NCBI GenBank assembly: GCA_038093515.1
Contig: JBBPSI010000005.1
Location: forward strand, 124,001 to 188,000
Reading direction: 5' to 3'
DNA from: Butyriboletus loyo
Taxonomy: Eukaryota; Basidiomycota; Agaricomycetes; Boletales; Boletaceae
DNA: 64,000 bases
A program made the position numbers and the translations under genes. Positions 40,583 through 53,319 of this stretch are shown one piece after another. How positions within the stretch are numbered: the stretch's first letter is position 1; every line of letters starts with the position of its first letter. The notes below the pieces were generated by a model, which was given only the letters and a program-made list of their open reading frames with translations, did not search any database and was not told the origin of the DNA.

Positions 40583-43078
40583 ATGGCTTCACCGTACAAC
40601 TCTCGCTCGCTGGCGCGCATGAGAGCTACACATCCACAGCTAGTCCGGCTTGCACCCGACGCAAAAACTGAAAGCGTCGACTGCGACGAGCCTGCGCCGC
40701 CTACGTCAGATATTCTTGACATTGGTGCCGCGGTCCCTCAGTTCGACCTGGAGAAGACCTTCCCGGCTATCTTGGCACCATTCTCACTCCTTCGCAGGAT
40801 CCCCGAATCACAGGATATCAATGCATTACGCGCGCTTGCCCCCGTATTCTCTCACTGTCTTGATGCGATCTTGCATTCCCTGGCTCATCTTCCAAAGCAT
40901 GTACCCACCAGTCCAAGGTATCATCTTGCATTGAGTGGGGTCAACTTCTCAAAAGATATGTTCCTGGGCCATGTTAACCATATACCGCTACATGACCGAC
41001 CGTCATCTCGCCGGGAGGCAATCCGCGTCGCCGTGCAGTTTCTTGACATGACCATGTCAAGTCTCAAGGGCTTCTTGAATGCTGCCGCCTACGAAGTAGC
41101 ACAGTTAAAGCCTTTACCACAGATTCCTTTTGAGGACAATCTTGCCCAAGATGTAGAGGAATCCGACGCGTCGGCTTCACTCTCACATTCCTCCGTCGAG
41201 AGCCACCAACTTGGCTCGAGAGCGGACACTTATACATCAAACTCGACGGACGCATTCGATCAGTCGCAAAAATCCAAAATTTCTGTATTGCTCAAGCCCC
41301 TTTCCCTTCGCTGCAGAGTGAAGAAGAAGACGTCTCGCCTAGGCTTGACTGGGCTCGATTCTGCCGCTTCTAGCACACTAGTCGACAGCGACTCGGACGA
41401 CCTAGCGTGTGGTTATGTGCATGTTTCCATCAATATCCGTAACTCGCTGGCGCAATTTCCCGTTTCCATCGATCCGACTATTGACAAAATACCCCACCCT
41501 GAAGATGTCGCAGAACTGTGGAAAGATCGTAATGGGTTGGCTCAGCTTGCATCTCTCAAGGCTCTCGTGCGATATATGACAAGCCCCGACGCTGACAGCG
41601 ACGCAGAGATTGTCGATGTGTTCTTCTTATGCTTTCGCTTTTTCTCAAGCCCTAAAGAGATGTTCGGTGCTCTCGTTGCCAGATACGATGAAAACTTAGC
41701 TTGTCAATCTCCTTCCATAGCGCACTCATATTCTATGCAGGTGAAGATGCGCATTGCGAGGCTGTTGTACCTCTGGGTGTACCTTCATTGGCGAGCGGAG
41801 GATGCAGAGGTGTTAACTCCTCTGAGTCAATTTGCCTTCTCTCGATTGGCACAGGACATACCACGGGAAGCTTCCTTGAAGCTGGTTTCTTCGTTGCACC
41901 AACGCGCCTTCGCCGGCGAGAAATCTAGGGGACTCAGAATGGAAAAAACGATCGCACGTGCAGAAGCAAAATACCGACAAGAGCCGCTTGGCAGTACTTG
42001 GGAACCGCGAGAGAAAAGGTCGATGATGAGGCGCGACTTTTCGAGAGTCAAACTCGAGCACTTTCACTCTCCTAGAGGGCATGTCATGTTGGCACTTCAG
42101 ATGACGCTCCTGTTGTGGGAAAAGTACCGTGCTTTCGAGCCTGAGGACGCGGTTCGGTACCTAATGACTAGGAACGGTGATGACAATTCGCCCACGTCCG
42201 AGGTTGCGCGCAAAGTGGCTAATTTCATGGCCTACGAAAGAGCCTTGCACCGATTTGTCATGAATAGCATCGGAACCGCCGAATCGGTGCAAAGGCGAGC
42301 TGAACTGACCGAATTTTTCCTGGAGTTAGCCACTGTAAGTTTTCTCCTGATAGATCAGCGACGAGTTTGTTGATATAGGAACAGAAATGCCACGAGCTCC
42401 GTAACTACTCAGCTTCCTGCTTGATCGCCCTCGCTTGTGACCGTCCAACTGTGCTTCCTTTCATCACGGTGCGTAGGTTCATGTTTGCAGCGGATACTAC
42501 TCACCTATCCTCACCTGTTCGCCAGAGATTAAAGCTCAGCCCAGCTCATGAGCGAATGAGGGCTGTGCTAAAGGACTTTTATACGCGGGAAAACCATCAT
42601 ATGGCAGGTTATAAGCAAGCTTTACAGAGTTGCTGTTGTCCTGCTCTCCCTGGAATGAGTGAGCATTCTCCCGCCTACAGTGTGTAGATGCACCTGACAC
42701 ATGACCCAGTGCTCTTCATCCGGGAAGTTGCGCGTGGATGCGGGTCGGGGCCATATGATCAGCACCCGGCATTTCCTGGGTCTCGTCTGATAAGCCTCAA
42801 ACGCTACCGACCAATAACGTGGGCTGTTAGAGGTTTGTTTCGCGCCCTCAGCACATTCGGCGGTTCTTGATAGTTCTTTTGCAGCGATGGAGAAATGTCA
42901 CACCCCGTTTAAGATCAAGCGTGTTGAATATATTTGTGACTGGCTGGAATACGTATTGTCCGGGTACCTTGTCGGCACCGAGGTGGAATGGGAAAGACGC
43001 ATATACAACAACTGGTACGTCAACTGCAGCTGGAGGAACCACTCGTTTATTGTTAATTTCTGCAGTCGCCAACTATGA
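40583..43078 (+). CDS. Ras guanine nucleotide exchange factor (Cdc25 type)
   Basis: Exons 40583..42334, 42379..42468, 42526..42658, 42710..42832, 42885..43014 and 43066..43078; 746 aa. RasGEFs load GTP onto Ras-family GTPases at membranes. The RasGEF-N (LTE1) module lies at about 315-440: GLAQLASLKALVRYM, DVFFLCFRFFSSPKEM, ARLLYLWVYLHWRAE. The catalytic domain follows: AYERALHRFVMNSI, AESVQRRAELTEFFLELA, KCHELRNYSASCLIAL, RLISLKRYRPITWAVR and VEYICDWLEYVLSG. The usual P-F-L-G-x-Y-L-T-D-x-x-F-I stretch is altered to PALPGMMLFI in the canonical-splice model; the unspliced sequence there (HLTHDPVLFI) looks closer to the family but cannot be joined in frame. The last coding exon is 13 nt. The shortened catalytic core raises doubt about activity. 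No SH3 domain is seen. Confidence 0.82.
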
Positions 43079-43443
43079 AATGCTGGTGATTAATCCCCAC
43101 GCAAGCGTGGTGTGGAATGTAGAATCTTCTAAACCAATCCCACTCCTTTTTTTTCCATTCTGATTCATGTTCCCGATGGGCTATGTCCGCCATTCCTTAG
43201 TACAGTCATTCCTCATTGCCCTGGGAGCGTTTGCTTCACCAATACTTAATATCTTTATCTTATGTATTTTCTCCGAATATGATCTACGCGCTCGTTATCC
43301 GCTGAACTCAAAGAAACGCATTCGTGATGGCCGAGGAGATCGTGTCTGGTGCCATAGCATATTTGCATATTTGCGTACATAACCACATGCGACCTTCGGA
43401 TGACAGTAATAGCCCCTGTGATATCAAAGCTGGGTGAGTGGAA
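43079..43443. other. Convergent 3' intergenic region, RasGEF / RPL17
   Basis: 365 bp between convergent stops. Only 3' untranslated sequence is expected. Confidence 0.5.
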
Positions 43444-44308
43444 TCATACACGGCCTGCCTCGATTCGTCTCCTTGCAATCTGACGTCGGTTCAATGATGA
43501 GAGAGATGAAGTAACGACTGCATCTTTGTCCTTGCTTCGCTCCACCTCCTCGCCAGAGACTCCCAAGATAATTTCAACGTGGCAAGGGTGCCCCTGGTAG
43601 GGGTTGATGCGACCGTGTGCACGGTAGGTGCGACGTCGAGTTTTCTGAGCAAGTTGTGCATTTAGCAACTTGACTATAAAATAAGGACTTGTTGAAACAT
43701 ACGGGTGCCTGCTGAACGACGATGTTTTTGATAATAAGTTCTTCAAGTTCCAAGCTCTTCGCGTCCGCATTGGCCTCAGCATTCTTCAAGAGGCGCGTGA
43801 TGAATTTGACGGATTTCTCGGGCCAGCGACCTGTGTCAGTGATGTCAAGTCACTCGTCAAGCTGTGATCTCCTGCCGGTGCATGAAACTCGCCTTGGGTC
43901 GTCTTAAATTGCTTGGCCTGGCTAGTACGACCGACACCACCCGAGTAACGACGAAATGGAATAGTTTGTTTGTGTTCCACGACATCACCGAGGTAAGCGT
44001 ATGCCTTGGTCAATTTTATGCCTGTCAGGTCCGCTTAGTTTCGATGGATAATGCCCGTCTGATCATGAACACACCTGATAGGGCAGCGGCGACCTCGCGC
44101 ATGTTCTTGAAGTGTGTGCGCAGGTACTCGCCGCGGGCGCGGGCGGCTGTAAGAATGTGAAATGATAAAGTCGGATTAGACGCGATGAGCTGTACGGAAA
44201 ACGGACTTTTTTCGGGGTTGGTGGCAAGGGCAGCGGCAGCGTAGCGAACTGGGGGAATGTGTGGTCGGTGAGATGCACTGGCAGCATATCGGAGTCGGAC
44301 GTACCCAT
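43444..44308 (-). CDS. RPL17: 60S ribosomal protein L17 (uL22)
   Basis: Complement of 43444..43644, 43703..43830, 43893..44021, 44075..44146, 44207..44248 and 44305..44308; 191 aa. uL22 lines the ribosomal exit tunnel. The first coding exon is only ATGG (4 nt). The protein then reads MVRYAAAALATNPEKTAR, GEYLRTHFKNMREVAAALSG, IKLTKAYAYLGDVVEHKQ, PFRRYSGGVGRTSQAKQF, GRWPEKSVKFITRLLKNAE, LIIKNIVVQQAPKTRRRTYR and HGRINPYQGHPCHVEIIL, all family signatures. The intron 43831-43892 has GC-AG ends (AAG|gcgagt), proven by the conserved TQGRWPEK it joins. It is head-to-head with the Rictor gene at 184 bp. Confidence 0.96.
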
Positions 44309-44492
44309 CTTGAGGAGCTTGTCGAGCGCGTTGTGCGTTGGATGGTGTATCGGGGAGTTGGAAGATTTGTGGCTTGAACCTTGTGTCTGCAGTTTTACGG
44401 ATTTTACCGTACATTACGTAACCACCCCTCTCGTGACTGCAGCAAACGCCCGCTACGCCAATTCAACAGGCTCTTTGTGTTTCAACTAGCTC
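44309..44492. promoter_or_regulatory. Shared 184-bp divergent promoter, RPL17 / Rictor
   Basis: Opposing start codons 184 bp apart place a strongly expressed ribosomal protein gene next to a TORC2 subunit gene. No TATA box was identified. Confidence 0.5.
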
Positions 44493-47400
44493 ATGCCAAC
44501 GAACAATGACCTCCATGACTCGTCGGGAGTTTCCCTTGCTCATCAGTCCAATACCTCCTTCTCTTCCCAGTCAACCGGCTTGGCCTCCAACAGCGCGTCA
44601 CACGAAACGGAGAACTCGAACAGGCCATCTGATGATCAGGTGCGCACATATACACCGTGCAGCAAAGAAGGTGTCACGAGTGCGATTGCAGCTGGAAGCG
44701 CTCACAGCTCTCTTGGAGAGGGAGAACCGCATCAAGGAGGGAGCAGAGAAATTCCTCAAACTCGCCATCACCGTAAGGACCGGTCATGTGTCGCACAGAA
44801 TCGCGCTGAAATTGATTCCATAAGGACACTATGCGGATGCAAGTCGAGTCAGAATTGGAGATGGCCACAAACGAGATAGAAATACTTACCAGGAGAATCG
44901 AACAAGGTGAGAACAACTTCAATCATGTATCCCTCCTCACTGCCCTCCGGATTTGTCCAAGAAAACTCGCGTGGTAAACGGAAAAGGAATGGCGTTGGAC
45001 CCACAACCAAGCGCAAGTTCGCCGGACAAGCCCCACCGTCCACCGTCCGCTTTAGAGCAGACAGTGACGACAGAGATCGAGGTAATCATTCCTTGATGAT
45101 AACTGTGTGACCCGATTCAACAGCCTATTAGACGACTTCCGTACTGCGTTGAACCAGGCAAACTCTTATCTTAAATCACTCGCTGCTACGTCTCGCCCAA
45201 GCCCATCTACCTCAACGGTGATATCATCGTCGAGCACTTCGACTGGCCCCACGAATCCTGAACTCGACAAGGCACGTATAGATATCATGAATAAACTCGT
45301 CAGTCTCCTCCAGCGCAATCTTCGCGTCCGTTACGAGTTAAGCATATCCGAGCTGGTCCAATCGTCAGTCCTATTTTTGCCTGTTTCATGGGGTTTCAGC
45401 TCACGAAATATGCAAGTGTAATACTATCCCTCTCAGACAGATCCTCAAAGTACTGTCGTGCAGCGGCGTACAGGCTTATCCGTCACTCATTGGTCGATTC
45501 CGCCTCGGTAGAAGAGTTACATCGTCAGCATTTGGAATGGTTCATAGTAAAGTGGTGTTGTTCACTTCTGACTCGAAAGTGTATGTAAACTTTCTCTAGG
45601 TCGCTGGCGCACGACAACAAACATGCTGTTGAGAGGGAACAAGTCATCAAGCTCATCCGTGCTGTGGTTGATATCATATCCGAAAAACGTGACAGACGGG
45701 GAAACACTGGATCAACCTCGATTCCATTGTCCGAGCCAATAATGCGAGCATTCGTCGCCGTTGCCGAGCACGCAGAGGATCCATTTAGGCAAATATGTGT
45801 CCAAACGTTGGCCGAGATGAGTTCGTCAGGATCGTAAGTGAGTTGTTGCCACGTCCTGACTGCATCCTCGACGTCAGGTTTGCTTGATATCGATCTGGTT
45901 GCAAGGACAGGCGGTATCCGGTTCCTTCTTCATGCTCTTGGCGAGGGCCCAGTTGAGATCGGACCCATCCTCGCAGCTACGTTCCTTCACATCATCGACT
46001 CCCCGCGCACTCGTGCTTACCTGCGACTGGGTATCGATGTTGAGGTATGTTATAAAGTCCTGGGATTCGTTCAGTAAATAACTTCCCAAGATTGCACTCT
46101 TGGCAGTGACCGATGCCTATGGACGAGGTTCTGAACACGCGGAACGCATGAGAAGTTGCACAAAAGTCATAGAACTTATGCTGCGGACTTGGAGTGGTCG
46201 GTACTACCATTGTTTGTTCTTCCCATAGCTGACACTATGCTAGGGCTGATGTATTTCTGCATGGAGGAGCAGAGAGCGATCAAATCCATCGTTAATACAC
46301 TGCGCATACCTTCCCTTGACACAAGGGTACACCGATATTCTCTCTGGGAGCCCGAGTACTCATGGAGATGTAGGAAATCATTCTCGATATGTTCTTTGAT
46401 CTTCTCAACATCAAAGCCCCCGAATGGTACAAGACCTTCATCGATGGACGTCGCTTGACGAGTGAGTAACCTGACTTTATCATCCCGTGAAAGTCGAGGT
46501 CACGCTTTGTAGTGTATCGTAAACCACGGAATTTGCCTGAGCACATTGGTGAAAACAAATCTCCAGAGCGGCCGCCTGGAGCGCTGAAATTGACTGACCA
46601 ATATATTGCTCTCCTAATTCTAGTCTTCGCTAATGCAGGTTTACTAGATGTAATCACACTTTACTCCCTTTGAAATAGTCACATACTGATGCTGTTATTA
46701 GGCACTAACTTGCATGTTAGAGGAGAGCACCATTGGGTCCAACCTGACGCGGAAGGCCACTCTACTTATGGCAGAGGTCATGCAAATGGCGAATAGAGTC
46801 TTGCCTTTAGCCATTGCGGCAAATATACAGGCTGTTCCCCGCGTCTTTAATCTCGCATCGGATTATAATCGTGGGGAGCATAGGATTATCGGAACGTCAG
46901 CAATATCCGCGATTGATAGTTTTAACCGTAATCGTGCAAGGCTGCAACCTAACGTCAAGGGTACGAGGCCGAGGTGAGCCTTGCTTTGATCTCATACATC
47001 TTTCATCACTACGATGTTCTTGTCCAGAGCCAATTCTGCAGAGGACGCCGTCCGTCGAGGACAACGTCAAGTGGAGCAGATCAAGATCAAGATAAGCATG
47101 CAAATGGACGACAAAACATTCCAATCATGCTTGCTTGAGACTCAGGTAAATGGCTTCATATATAAATGACTGGTTCAGTTTTGTATGAGCATCATCTAGG
47201 TCATGCTCACCAAAGACAATACGAAATGGAACTTTGACATACTCCAAGAGTTAATTGACGGACCACTCCTAAATCCCAAGCGGCTGGAGGAAGCTATCAA
47301 AGTTTCGCGTTTCATGCGTCGCCTCATGTCATTCTTTCATCCATTTTCACATCGTTTTTCTGATCTTCCGCGTAAACAGGTGAGTTCAGCGTGAGGTCTC

Positions 47401-49778
47401 TTGCTCTCAGCTGACCCACCAGGGTTACTCGACAGCCTAATTTCCGATGGGTGCGATTGGGATGCAATCTCCTCACGACCCTTCTTGCGAGCCCGGACGG
47501 GGTTCGCTTTCTCATGACAGAGGACGAATTTCTTAATCAAATCGTGAAGAGTTTTGCCCAGCTCGATCCAGTGCGTGTGCCAATTTTTTTAGGTTTCCCG
47601 CGCTGACCCCGAACGATAGTTCAATGGCACTCCCGAATCTGATCCGATTTTCTCTAAAGCGCGCATATCGGACACTCTGGCCTACGGCTACTTTGAAATG
47701 CTTGGTACTCTCAGCAAGCATCCAGAGGGACTTGAGTATGTCAGGGGCACTTGCATGTCATCGCTACTAACACAATCCACAGTCTCATGGAGAAGTCGAA
47801 GATCTTTACTGCGTTCTATCATCTTAGCGAGCTCCGGAATCGTGAAGATCTCATAACCGCGGTGATCACGAACCTAGACTACACCATGTACGTATTCAGA
47901 CGCTTTTGTTTTCATGCACACTCAAATGTAACGAATATATAGTGATGGGCACCCTCGTGTAGTGCTCTCGAAAGCTCTGACTTCCGAAGACGTTCACGTT
48001 CGACTATTTGCGACGAGTCATCTTGGCGAGCTCATCCACAATTCACTTAGCCCAGTCTCATGGAGTTTGCGACTTCTCCTGACGCAACTTTATGATCCTT
48101 CGCCGGAAGTATGTGAGATGGCTATTCAGTTCCTTGAAGAGGCGTGCGACGCTATGGAGGTACTCCAGCTTGTTGTGGAAATGCAACCGACGATGGACCA
48201 CCTGGGCGAAATAGGCCATCCTTTGTTGCTGAAGTCAGTTCCAAACGCGACGCTCTCTGCATTCATCTAACTGTCATCACGCCAGATTCATGTCTACCCC
48301 AATGGGGTTCCGGTATCTATATAATGCTGGCTATATCGACAGAGAGATGGACATGTGGTTCCATGTAAGAACAATTACCTTGTCCGAACATTAGCTAACC
48401 ACCAGTATATAAGGAACGGAATACCTATTATGTAGTCCAAGTAGAGATATTCTTGGCCAAGGTATTCAGCTCCGAAGCTGCGGAGGATGACGAAGACATT
48501 CTGCGAGTGTTGCATTTTCGTTTCAGCTCTAGCTCTAATCAACTCTACACAGAGCCTTCGATGGAGTCGTCCCGCCACATTTTTACGGGGAGATGTCCAA
48601 GACCGAACTTGGCTGTCAAGTTTTGAGTGAAAAGGGGCACTTTGCAGAGTTTTCTCATTTTATTCGGCAACATGGTCTTGAGAGCGAAGACCTCGAACTC
48701 ATCCTGAAGCTAAAGAGCATTCTGTGGGCAGTGGTAAGTCATTCTACGTGTTTTTTCCGTGGCGATTCTTGATCCACCGATATGTATAGGGCAATGTTGG
48801 CGCCACTGAAGGGGGCTTGCCATTTCTTGAGGAGGAAGAGATCATTCCGTCGATTCTTGACATCGCAGAGCACTCTCTCATACCTTCCGTACGAGGGTGA
48901 GCCAAAAGAGCACAAATCCTTTTTCCATACAGCACTGAGTCAGCTCCTAGAACATGTTTCTTCGTCTTGGGATTGATCTCATCGACGACACAAGGGGCCG
49001 AAATACTGGATGACTACAGTTGGGAGGCCACTCTGTCACCGCTCGGTCTCCCTACTGGACTGTGTGTACCAGTGGATTTGGGCCGATTCATTTCGGTATG
49101 GATTGTGTGGATACATGAGACTTTCACTCGATAACTTTGCTCAAGCTCCCTACATGGGAACCAGTTGAAGTCAAGAGTGATGCAGACGTTCGCCTACTTC
49201 CTCCTACCGTGCAGACGGAACTCGAAGTGATCACCGCGATCGACAATTTGAGCAACACCGTGATTGCCAACGCCGCCTCACGTTCCTTGGCAAGGTCAGC
49301 CCTCGCACTGAACAACGTCCTCCCTGACTTACATTGGCGCATCAGAATGAAATCACGGCCTGAGTACCGCTCTGCGTTCACATCTCCGACAGTGTTCTTC
49401 AGGGCCCTCCATATCATCTCTACGCAGCGTTATCGTCTCCCTGTGCGGAGATACATTCTCGATTTATTCGATATCGAGCTCGATCACGATGTGATGAAGG
49501 TGATATATGACGCCGCTGTCTCCCTCCGCGCACCTCCGTCTTTCAAGCAATCCGAGGCTCACATTAGCCGTGTTGTCAGCATGCTGGGCCCGAAACACGC
49601 TGCCGGGGAGTCTGATAGCGACGCAGAGGAGGATGATTCCGAGATGGACGACACGGCAGAGGAAGTGGCTGTCAAGAACAACCCCGTCATAATGCTGCGT
49701 CCAGTGAGCAGGATTATCGGGTTCGACACATCAACTTCTTTAGCATTCGCATCTGCTGATCGACTCGCACTTTCATAA
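44493..49778 (+). CDS. TORC2 subunit Rictor / Ste16 / Avo3
   Basis: Exons 44493..44639, 44692..44772, 44825..44906, 44962..45081, 45132..45363, 45441..45551, 45600..45820, 45878..46044, 46091..46196, 46244..46326, 46374..46461, 46513..46649, 46702..46973, 47028..47145, 47200..47379, 47436..47570, 47620..47735, 47783..47887, 47943..48233, 48286..48364, 48414..48508, 48553..48733, 48790..48896, 48951..49095 and 49146..49778; 1343 aa. Rictor is the defining TORC2 scaffold, acting at the plasma membrane on AGC kinases. N-terminal coiled coil (LTALLERENRIKEGAEKF), a Ser-rich linker, then the helical repeats: YELSISELVQ, RAAAYRLIRHSLVDS, IDLVARTGGIRFLLHALGEG, FNRNRARLQPNVKG, GFRYLYNAGYIDREMDMWFH, LLLTQLYDPSPEVCEMAIQF and MEVLQLVVEMQPTMDHLGEI. 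The C-terminal tail is acidic (DSDAEEDDSEMDD). Every junction keeps phase; exon 7/8 uses a weak gttcgt donor. Confidence 0.9.
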
Positions 49779-50025
49779 ACGAAAGACCATTGTAATTTAT
49801 GTTGCATAGTTGCATATGTAATCCATCCATACCCCACCAGACCTTTGACATCGCTTTCGGAGTGAAGCCCCGAAAAATCCACAAGATCTACCGAATCTAA
49901 TACATATCACAGGGGGATCGATTTCATTTGTGGTACCTTCTGGCCCGGTATATGCGCACCAGGCTCAAACAATCGTCCTTCCGTACCCTCGGAGCTTCGG
50001 AGACCATCAGCGATCGTTGATGGTA

Positions 50026-52346
50026 TCAACAAGGAAAACCTACCCTTTCGTACAACAACGGAAGCAACACCATTCGACGCGCGTACCCGAGAGACAGGAG
50101 TACGAATGCAGACACCTTCAACACGCTAAACATCATCCGTTTCCTGACCCACTTCTTTCCATCTATTGCGGTATAGTGTGCCCAATTCGGCCGGCGAAGC
50201 CACCACCACCAGACGGTAACTGCCCAAGGGAACGTATTGTAAATCTTGCCAGTCCCGCGCGCGCGCTGCCAGGAGTAACACTGAGTGTACACGGAGCGCG
50301 AAATTCGTTCCTGGATCTTGGCGTTGTACGCGTCCGTGGCATCTGCCTTGACGGTAAACGCCGATACCAAGCCGTCAAGGACTGGCTTGACGAGCTGCAA
50401 AGAATAGGAGACCTGTTGGACCGTGAGTGTGAATGTCATGACAGCACGAGCAGTCATCACAGACTTGGACTTCTTCTACGAAGAGCGTGGACGCCGGTGT
50501 GCCGGTGTTGGGGCCTACGTTGACGAGTGTAGTGAGCGATACGGGTAGGTTTCACATGTGACGTACCCGCTAACATGTAGAAATTTGGGATGTCGGGGAT
50601 CGTAGTACCACAATAGCCAGTGGGACCTCCATGGGCATCGTAATATCCTTGAATAGTCGTTCCATTTAATCCTTTCACATGCACGGGATAATCGTCCTGA
50701 TGTGTGATAATCGTCAGCGAACCCAACTTAAAAGCGTACAAAATGAATGACCCCGATGAATCCTGTCGCATAGATGATAATATCGAATGGTAGTACTTCG
50801 CCTTTCCAAGGAAAAACATCACATTTCGCAGCACAACCAGGAAACGAGATGTCTTACCTGTCTTCGTCAGAATACCATTCTCCACTATTTGTTCGATCCC
50901 ATCAAAGTTGAGAGCGATGTTCGGTAAACTCAGGCTTTTGAGGTAACCGCTATCGGCCACTGCCGAACAGACAGTATGAACAAGGTGATCAACTCGAGGA
51001 AAATTGCCAACCTGTTCGTTTGCACCCAGGAGCTAAGAAGGCATTAAGAATCAATGTGTGGGAAACGCGGACCGAACTCACGATACGTGGGTATCAGATA
51101 GTCGTGATACTTGCTTGGTGTATTGTCTAGTATGTATTGCTGTAAAACCTGAAAAGCATCAACGTTTTGCACATATCGCACAAGATGCAAAGTGTACTTG
51201 ACGGTGTCTTTCACGGACCGCTGTACTCTGAGGTCTCAGTAAAGGCCAGTCAAACTATGAACGGTATATGTAAGTGCTTCGAACGAAAGGAAAGTCCCAG
51301 GCACCTTGAACATGATGTACGCGCGGTGAAGCCTCATCACAAACGGTATGTTAGCGAATACCCACTTCACCGTATCGGAATATGGTATATGAGGCTGAAA
51401 ACGTGAAGTAGCTGCGGAATTAGCTGGAGACGGAGAGACTCACTCGGGTATTGAACCACACAGGAGTTCGAATGAAATTGACAACGTGAACACTCGAATC
51501 TTCCGCAAGCCTAGGGACGAATTGGGCGCTAGGAAAGATGTCAATATGTTGACCAGAAACCTGCTACCTTGCGAAGTACCCAGAAGACGCGTTACCGATG
51601 ACGGCCACACGTTTGTGGCGGAGATCCAGTTCCTGAGGCCATGTCGCTGAATGAAATGAGATTCCCTTGAAGGTTTCGATGCCTTGTATTTCATATGGTA
51701 TCTTCGGTATCTCCAGGACTCCTACTGCCGAAATGACAATCTGTGCGATGTCGGTGGTTTTCTCTCCTGTCAGAACGTCTTCGGTGACGATCTTGTAGCG
51801 ACTGTGAACATCGCTCCACTCGGCCGAGATCACTTTGGTATTGAAGACAACGTGAGGGTACAGTGCATATTTCTTTGCAAGGCCAATCCAATAATCTTGA
51901 ATTTCGGGTTGGAGACCGTGAGATTGGTTCCAGTAGGGATTGAGTCCGGACGACAGGCTATACCAGTGTATCTCCACATCAGAAGAGCAGCCCTAGGGAC
52001 GGTGAGTAGAGGATTTCCAGACGAGTTGCGACGCATACAGGATATGTATTGGCCTGCGAGAATGTCAAACACCTACTGATGACATGTCACAGGTACTCAC
52101 CCTCCAACAGCCGCCTACTTCGCCTCCCTTTTCATATATCTGGGATTGACGGTGAGCGAATTCTTACATTGAGGCAATAGGACGATACTTGCAGTGAAGT
52201 TTCGGAAACACAACCGAGACTTGAGTGATATAGCAAAGGACAAACCTCCAACGCTTGAGTACGAATGAGCTATGATATGCGGGCAGCACGACGACTCACC
52301 CAGCCCCAATGATGACTACCCTGGGTTGCCGTGCGGCGCTCTCCAT
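50026..52346 (-). CDS. FAD-dependent Baeyer-Villiger-type monooxygenase
   Basis: Complement of 50026..50412, 50465..50514, 50567..50696, 50752..50801, 50858..50959, 51012..51032, 51082..51148, 51198..51254, 51305..51394, 51444..51528, 51580..51992, 52039..52053, 52101..52139, 52193..52253 and 52300..52346; 537 aa. Such enzymes insert oxygen into ketones or oxidise heteroatoms using NADPH. The FAD site GAGVGG is at residues 15-20, split by an intron, followed by IYEKGGEVGGCWR and ANTYPGCSSDVEIHWYS. The fingerprint FxGxxxHxxxW is exact (FKGISFHSATW). The NADPH Rossmann motif GNASSG follows. Later landmarks are IPTYPPGCKR, DIIIYATGF and GPNTGTP. The C-terminal 40 residues include a hydrophobic stretch that may touch membranes. 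Intron 52140-52192 has a GC donor; exons of 15 and 21 nt occur. Substrate unknown. Confidence 0.9.
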
Positions 52347-52584
52347 GGCAAAGAATGGGGTGAGATCAGGATGTAACCTTGGGGGGATTTATCATGGGGT
52401 TAATATTAATACGTTATATTTTGTATCGAGAATGTTCGACATGATCAGGTGCGCTGCAAAAATAGAGCGGGCGAGCGTTATACGTTGATAACATTATGTG
52501 GGAGCAAGTATCACGCGGCACAGCCACCGCGGTGTAGACCGGATTCAGCGGTTGAGTTGAAGCGACCCTCATTCATCGAGAACG
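52347..52584. promoter_or_regulatory. Shared 238-bp divergent promoter, monooxygenase / NDUFS4
   Basis: Opposing start codons are 238 bp apart. The half nearer the monooxygenase is AT-rich. Confidence 0.45.
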
Positions 52585-53319
52585 ATGTCCCTCATTCGTG
52601 CTTGCCGTGCGCGACCAGCTTTGAATGCGTTGGTGCATGTTCATGGCCTCGCGACCGACGCGCCCACCCAAACGCAAGTCGCAGCCAAGCAATCGGAGAG
52701 CACACAGATCGCGGAACCTGTCCATGGCGAGGTTTTCACCGCCGATGTGGTCAGCGGCGCACCTGGTATGCATCTCGGTTGTCGCTGTAATAACATCGGC
52801 ACACTTATTCACATTCCTAGCTGAGCTTCGTCATCGCGCGGTACGCATCTACCAGCCTACGCGCAACACCATGCAAAGTGGCTCTGGAAAATCAGAACGT
52901 TGGCGCATCGACTGGGATATCCTCCAGGGCGCCGGTCGTTGGGAAAACCCGTTGATGGGTTGGGCTAGTTCGTGAGTAGTTATTGTGCGAACCTCGGACA
53001 CCTTATCAACTCCTGCGTTAGCGCGGATTACATGCAAGGCACACGCCTCTCGTTCAAGAGCAAGGAAGATGCTATTCATTTCTCTGAGAAGCAAGGTGTG
53101 TGATCTGTTTCTTTCCGTGTTTGTTTCGCTGATGTCGCATTGTTCGATTTTAGGGTGGGACTACTACGTGTAAGTTTCGAGCATGCCTTTTGTGTATTTA
53201 TGGTTCACCACTTTTTCTCGCATAGTCAACCGGAGACTGTAAAGAGGATACCCCAAAAAAACTACTCGGAGAATTTTGTGTACAAACCTCACAAGCTACG
53301 CATCATGCGTACCAAGTAG
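52585..53319 (+). CDS. NADH:ubiquinone oxidoreductase subunit NDUFS4 (complex I)
   Basis: Exons 52585..52765, 52821..52971, 53022..53095, 53154..53169 and 53226..53319; 171 aa. The Arg/Ala-rich start (MSLIRACRARPALNAL) is a mitochondrial presequence. The mature part has the family landmarks [81 protein letters not shown] and a terminal MRTK. NDUFS4 is an accessory subunit on the matrix arm of complex I near the N-module and is needed for assembly and stability. Exon 4 is 16 nt and encodes only the WDYY core. Length and layout match fungal homologues. Confidence 0.95.

Noticed and set aside
50026..50160. C-terminal hydrophobic stretch of the monooxygenase as a separate membrane protein
   Set aside because: It is in frame with, and contiguous to, the last monooxygenase exon; more likely the enzyme's own tail.
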